This document shows positions 32,262 through 35,540 of a stretch of DNA of 35,540 nucleotides, one piece after another (the first letter of the stretch is position 1; each line of letters begins with the position of its first letter). The DNA is from Prevotellamassilia timonensis. Its GTDB lineage: Bacteria; Bacteroidota; Bacteroidia; Bacteroidales; Bacteroidaceae. The notes under the pieces were generated by a model. The model did no database searches. It was not told the origin of the DNA and was given only the letters and a program-made list of their open reading frames with translations. Made by a program: the position numbers and the translations under genes. Location: the NCBI RefSeq assembly GCF_021531665.1, contig NZ_JADYUH010000022.1, positions 1 to 35,540 of the forward strand, given 5' to 3'.

Positions 32262-33593
32262 ATGCTTCCTGACCACAAAGCCATTCTGCGACTCGGCATT
32301 CCCATCGCCATCGGACAGATTGGCGTCATCGTCATGGGATTTGCCGACACGATGATGGTCGGACGCTACAGCACGGACGCGCTTGCCGCCGCTTCCTTCG
32401 TCAACAGCGTTTTCAACCTCATCACCTTTCTTCTCATGGGCTACAGTTACGGACTGACGCCGCTGGTCAGCGCCCTCTACGGAAGAGGACATCGGCGCGA
32501 AGCGGGCGCACTGCTCCGCAACGGAGTGACGGCGAACTTGTTGTTTGTCCTTTTGCTCATGGCTGTCATGGCTGTCGCCTATTTCTTCCTCCCCGCTTTC
32601 GGACAGCCCGCGGAACTGCTTTCCCTCATTCGAACCTACTATCTCCCCATTCTCTTCTCACTCTTGTTCGTCGCGCTCTTCAACGCCCTGCGTCAGTTCA
32701 CCGACGGCATCACGGACACCTCCGTGGGGATGTGGGCACTGCTCAGTGGTAATGCGCTGAACATTCTTGGAAACTATCTTTTGATTTATGGGCATGGCGG
32801 TTTTCCCGAGATGGGACTCGCGGGTGCCGGACTGAGCACCCTGCTCTCCCGTGCCGTCATGCCGCTCATTCTGATTGTCGTCATTCTGCGCCGAAAGAGT
32901 TATCGGGTCTATCATCTCGGCTTCTTCGCCCGTCGCAGCAAAGGCGGAGTGAAGTTTGTTCACCGTCAGTCCCTCCCCATCGGGCTTCAGATGGGAATGG
33001 AGAGCGGTTCGTTCACGATGAGCGGCATCATGGCAGGCTGGCTCAGCGCCGTTGACCTCGCCACGTTTCAAGTCATGGTCACCATCGGCACGCTCGGCTT
33101 CCTCCTCTACTACAGTTTCGGAGCCGGATTGAGCATTCGCCTCGCTGCCGCCTACGGTCTTCGCGACTGGAGCCGCGTCCGTTCCGCCGCGCGTGCCGGC
33201 ACCCACATTTTGCTCGCCATGGCGGTCATCTCCTCCCTGACCTTCCTTGTCTTTGGCAAGTCGCTCGCTTCGCTCTTCACCACTGACGCCGCCGTCCTCA
33301 GCCTTGCCGCCAGCCTCATCCCTCCGCTAATGCTCTACCAACTGGGCGACGCGATGCAGGTCTGCTTCTCCAACGCTCTGCGTGCCACCCGGGACGTGCA
33401 GTCCGTCATGTGGATTGCCTTTGTGAGTTATGTCATGGTGAACATTCCCGTGGGCTATTTTCTTGCCTTCCCCTGCGGCATGGGCTCCGCCGGGCTCTTC
33501 TACGCTTTCTCCGCCGGACTCTTCACTGCCGGCACGCTGTTTTTCCTCCGTTTTCGTCGTGTCCTCCGCCGTGACGCAAGCGGAGGAACATAA
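32262..33593 (+). CDS. MATE-family multidrug/sodium antiporter (first)
   Basis: 443 residues, twelve membrane segments in two pseudo-repeats. MATE N-terminal pattern ILRLGIPIAIGQIGVIVMGFADTMMVGRYSTDALAAASF; the second half begins near residue 230 with QSLPIGLQMGMESGSFTMSG. MATE proteins export cationic drugs using Na+ or H+ flux. Whether it is NorM-like or DinF-like is not decided. The substrate is unknown. An inverted-repeat element follows directly. Confidence 0.9.
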   Translation: MLPDHKAILRLGIPIAIGQIGVIVMGFADTMMVGRYSTDALAAASFVNSVFNLITFLLMGYSYGLTPLVSALYGRGHRREAGALLRNGVTANLLFVLLLMAVMAVAYFFLPAFGQPAELLSLIRTYYLPILFSLLFVALFNALRQFTDGITDTSVGMWALLSGNALNILGNYLLIYGHGGFPEMGLAGAGLSTLLSRAVMPLILIVVILRRKSYRVYHLGFFARRSKGGVKFVHRQSLPIGLQMGMESGSFTMSGIMAGWLSAVDLATFQVMVTIGTLGFLLYYSFGAGLSIRLAAAYGLRDWSRVRSAARAGTHILLAMAVISSLTFLVFGKSLASLFTTDAAVLSLAASLIPPLMLYQLGDAMQVCFSNALRATRDVQSVMWIAFVSYVMVNIPVGYFLAFPCGMGSAGLFYAFSAGLFTAGTLFFLRFRRVLRRDASGGT

Positions 33594-33601
33594 GGTTTAA
33601 A

Positions 33602-33679
33602 GGCTGTTCTATAGATTAGGAAATAAGGAGCCCTCAAAAGAAAGTGCTTACGTTTCCCACCGGTTTTTTCGAACACCCC
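33602..33679. repeat. Short inverted-repeat element, copy 4
   Basis: 78 bp, ends GGCTGTTCTATAGATTAGG and CGAACACCCC. The core CTCAAAAGAAAGTGCTTACG is identical in kind to copies 1 and 3, in the orientation of copy 1. It starts 8 bases after the stop of the first MATE gene (33593) and ends about 55 bases before the second. Confidence 0.8.
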
Positions 33680-33734
33680 TTAAAGCGAAGGACGAAATCC
33701 TTGACACGTGTTTGCCCCGTCTCTCTTTCTGCTC

Positions 33735-35117
33735 ATGCACACTTCCCGCGACAACTTTCGTTTTTTGACTGAAGCCCCCGTGCACCGTGTGGTGCTCACC
33801 ATGGCTGTTCCGACCATCATTTCGATGCTGGTCACAGCCCTCTACAACCTTGCGGACACCTTCTTCGTCAGTCAAATCAACACGCAGGCGACTGCAGCGG
33901 TGGGCATCGTCTTTTCCATCATGAGCATGGTGCAGGCACTCGGTTTTTTCTTTGGTCACGGTTCGGGGAACTATGTGGCACGAAAACTGGGCGCCAGGCA
34001 GACGGAGGAGGCAGAGGTCATGGCAGCGACAGGATTTGCCTACAGTCTGACGGCGGGAATGCTCGTGGCGTTGCTCGCCTGTTTCTTCACGACGGACCTG
34101 AGTCTGGCACTGGGGAGCACGGCAACCATCCTCCCCTACACGGAAGCCTATCTCGGCATCGCACTCTGGGGCGCGCCGTTCATGACCGCCTCGCTGACGC
34201 TGAACAATCAAATGCGCTTCCAAGGCAACGCCGGCTACGCGATGTTTGGCATTCTTTCGGGCGCACTGCTCAACGTCGTGCTCGACCCGCTCCTCATCTT
34301 CGTCTTCGATATGGGCATTCAAGGTGCAGCGTGTGCCACGGTCGTCAGCCAGTTCGTTGGCTTCCTCGTGCTGCTCCGCATGACCCGTGAAGGCGGAGGC
34401 ATTCGCATCCGACTCAGCCGAGTCTCCTTCCGTCCCACACTTTTGAAAGAGATTCTCTTCGGAGGCACACCGTCACTCATGCGGCAGGGACTGACGGGGC
34501 TTTCGGTCATCGCTCTGAACCTCGCTGCGGCACGTTTTGGCGACAGTGCGATTGCGGGCATGAGCATCGTCTCCCGCAGTTGCTACTTTGTCTTTGCCGC
34601 CACCATCGGACTGGGGCAGGGTTTCCAGCCGCTCTGCGGTTTTTGCTATGGTGCCCGCCGCTATGACCGCGTCCGCGAGGGTTTCTTCTTCTGCGTCAAG
34701 ACGGGCAGCGTGTTCCTGCTGACGTGCGCTGTGGCGGGCATGGTGTTTGCGCCGGAGATTGTGTCGTTCTTCCGCGACGAGGCGGAGGTGGTGGCAGTCG
34801 GCGCGGCGGCACTGCGTTGGCAAATGGTTTCTTTCGTGCTTCTTCCGACCATCGGACTGACGAACATGATGATGCAAACGATTCGGCGCCCGCTCGAAGC
34901 AAACTTTGTCGCAGCCGCGCGCAGTGGCTTGTTTTTCATTCCGCTGGTGCTGGGGCTGCCGCGTTGTTGGGGACTGACCGGGCTGGAGATGTGCCAGGCG
35001 GTCAGCGACGTGCTTTCCTTCGTCGTTTGCTTCTTCATCGCGCGCCGAGCCTTCCGCATGATGCGTCGGCTGGAAAATGAAAAAGGAACCGTGCAGAACA
35101 CTGAAGGGATGTTCTAA
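33735..35117 (+). CDS. MATE-family exporter (second)
   Basis: 460 residues from ATG 33735 (MHTSRDNFRFLTEAPVHRVV); in-frame upstream codons lack a good start. Twelve membrane segments, with the MATE pattern VLTMAVPTIISMLVTALYNLADTFFVSQI at residues 20-48 and ALWGAPFMTASLTLNNQMRFQG, resembling the DinF/MepA type rather than NorM. It is distinct from the first MATE (little similarity beyond the family). The last codons and stop (GGG ATG TTC TAA) are part of the inverted-repeat element that starts at 35106, so the true original C-terminus may have differed. Confidence 0.9.
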   Translation: MHTSRDNFRFLTEAPVHRVVLTMAVPTIISMLVTALYNLADTFFVSQINTQATAAVGIVFSIMSMVQALGFFFGHGSGNYVARKLGARQTEEAEVMAATGFAYSLTAGMLVALLACFFTTDLSLALGSTATILPYTEAYLGIALWGAPFMTASLTLNNQMRFQGNAGYAMFGILSGALLNVVLDPLLIFVFDMGIQGAACATVVSQFVGFLVLLRMTREGGGIRIRLSRVSFRPTLLKEILFGGTPSLMRQGLTGLSVIALNLAAARFGDSAIAGMSIVSRSCYFVFAATIGLGQGFQPLCGFCYGARRYDRVREGFFFCVKTGSVFLLTCAVAGMVFAPEIVSFFRDEAEVVAVGAAALRWQMVSFVLLPTIGLTNMMMQTIRRPLEANFVAAARSGLFFIPLVLGLPRCWGLTGLEMCQAVSDVLSFVVCFFIARRAFRMMRRLENEKGTVQNTEGMF

Positions 35118-35167
35118 AAGTTAGGTTGAACCGGTTTTTGATTTCTGGGATATTCTATAAATTACGG
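35106..35167. repeat. Short inverted-repeat element, degenerate copy 5
   Basis: GGGATGTTCTAAAAGTTAGGTTGAA (like the left end of copy 2) is followed after about 20 bases by GGGATATTCTATAAATTACGG (like the other end in opposite orientation). The core found in the other copies is missing. It overlaps the end of the second MATE gene and gives its stop. Bases 35168-35383 show nothing I can name. Confidence 0.65.
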
Positions 35168-35383
35168 TTTTTGAGGGAAGAGGTCTTTCACGCACCATCA
35201 AAGAAGCGACAGAATCACCGACGCGGACTCTTTCACGCCCAAGCCTGCCATCGTCTTCGACTCCCCCACCGCTTAAAAGAACCAACATTTTTGAGCCATT
35301 TTTCAGCGATTTGACATTAACATTTTTAACTTCCGGGAACACTTTCCGCCTCCCAATTTTGCCTACTCGGCGCATAGTTTTAC

Positions 35384-35463
35384 TTAGGAGCGCACCTAAA
35401 TGAAATTAGAAGAAGGCAAATTTAAATTAGAAGAAGGCAAATTTTTCTTAGGTGCGCTCCTAA
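35384..35463. repeat. Perfect 16-bp inverted repeat around a 21-bp tandem duplication
   Basis: TTAGGAGCGCACCTAA (35384-35399) and TTAGGTGCGCTCCTAA (35448-35463) are exact reverse complements. The 48 bases between them hold two exact copies of AAATTAGAAGAAGGCAAATTT-type units (35403-35423 and 35424-35444). The layout could be a transposon-like remnant, a recombination site or a stable cruciform. No protein is encoded. Confidence 0.85.
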
Positions 35464-35490
35464 ATCGCCGTTTTTAAAGGGAAAGTGACG

Positions 35491-35518
35491 AAAAAAGGGG
35501 GGAGCCGAGGCTCCTCCC
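35491..35518 (-). terminator. Rho-independent terminator for a minus-strand gene beyond the window
   Basis: Read on minus, GGGAGGAGC (35518-35510) pairs with GCTCCCCCC (35505-35497; one G-U), loop CTCG, followed by TTTTTT (35496-35491). It points to a minus-strand gene located past base 35540. Confidence 0.7.
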
Positions 35519-35540
35519 ATATCTCTGTACAAATATAATA

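Overview
The window looks like a chromosome segment of a Bacteroidales bacterium, most likely Prevotellaceae-like. The signs are: an mur-fts-sufCDS-fabI gene set with Bacteroidetes-type proteins; promoters of the Bacteroides form (TTTG, about 20 bases, TAnnTTTG); a BspA-type leucine-rich-repeat remnant; a large secreted protein with a type IX-like C-terminal tail; and a 5S-like RNA whose core matches Bacteroidetes 5S. The species call is inference. I see no phage, plasmid, transposase, tRNA or CRISPR array.

Bases 1-6000 are visibly richer in A+T than the rest and read as an accessory island. They hold an octamer tandem repeat, a 5'-truncated AAA+ ATPase remnant, an orphan 5S rRNA-like gene with no 16S or 23S nearby, a Schlafen/AlbA_2-type ATPase-like protein, an XRE regulator, and a 749-residue protein joining an Mrr-like nuclease domain to a STAND-type NTPase domain (a defence candidate). 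A BspA-type fragment and duplicated sequence follow, closed by a strong hairpin at 6671-6726.

Bases 6780-13569 are a minus-strand division and wall block read murG-murC-ftsQ-ftsA-ftsZ-yqeY. No ftsW or murD lies beside murG. Bases 13714-15403 carry a second minus-strand group (hemolysin III-type protein, RidA, LOG-family hydrolase). A 1168-residue secreted modular protein (15831-19337) is divergent from sufC across a two-way promoter region.

Bases 19676-27425 are plus-strand housekeeping genes: sufC-sufD-sufS for Fe-S assembly (no sufB here), a YbjQ-like protein, rnhB, fabI, a TPR protein, a XerC/D-type recombinase and a short ribosome hibernation factor. Then comes a 0.9-kb gene-free, repeat-rich stretch (27426-28348), an AI-2E family permease on minus, rsmI (apparently leaderless), two lipoproteins and two MATE exporters.

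A family of short inverted-repeat elements (about 73-79 bp, one copy enlarged to 191 bp) occurs at 10052, 27564, 28246, 33602 and, degenerate, at 35106. Four of the five lie close to the 3' end of a gene, one sits between ftsQ and ftsA, and one supplies the stop codon of a MATE gene. The window ends with a perfect 16-bp inverted repeat around a 21-bp tandem duplication and a minus-strand terminator for a gene outside the window.
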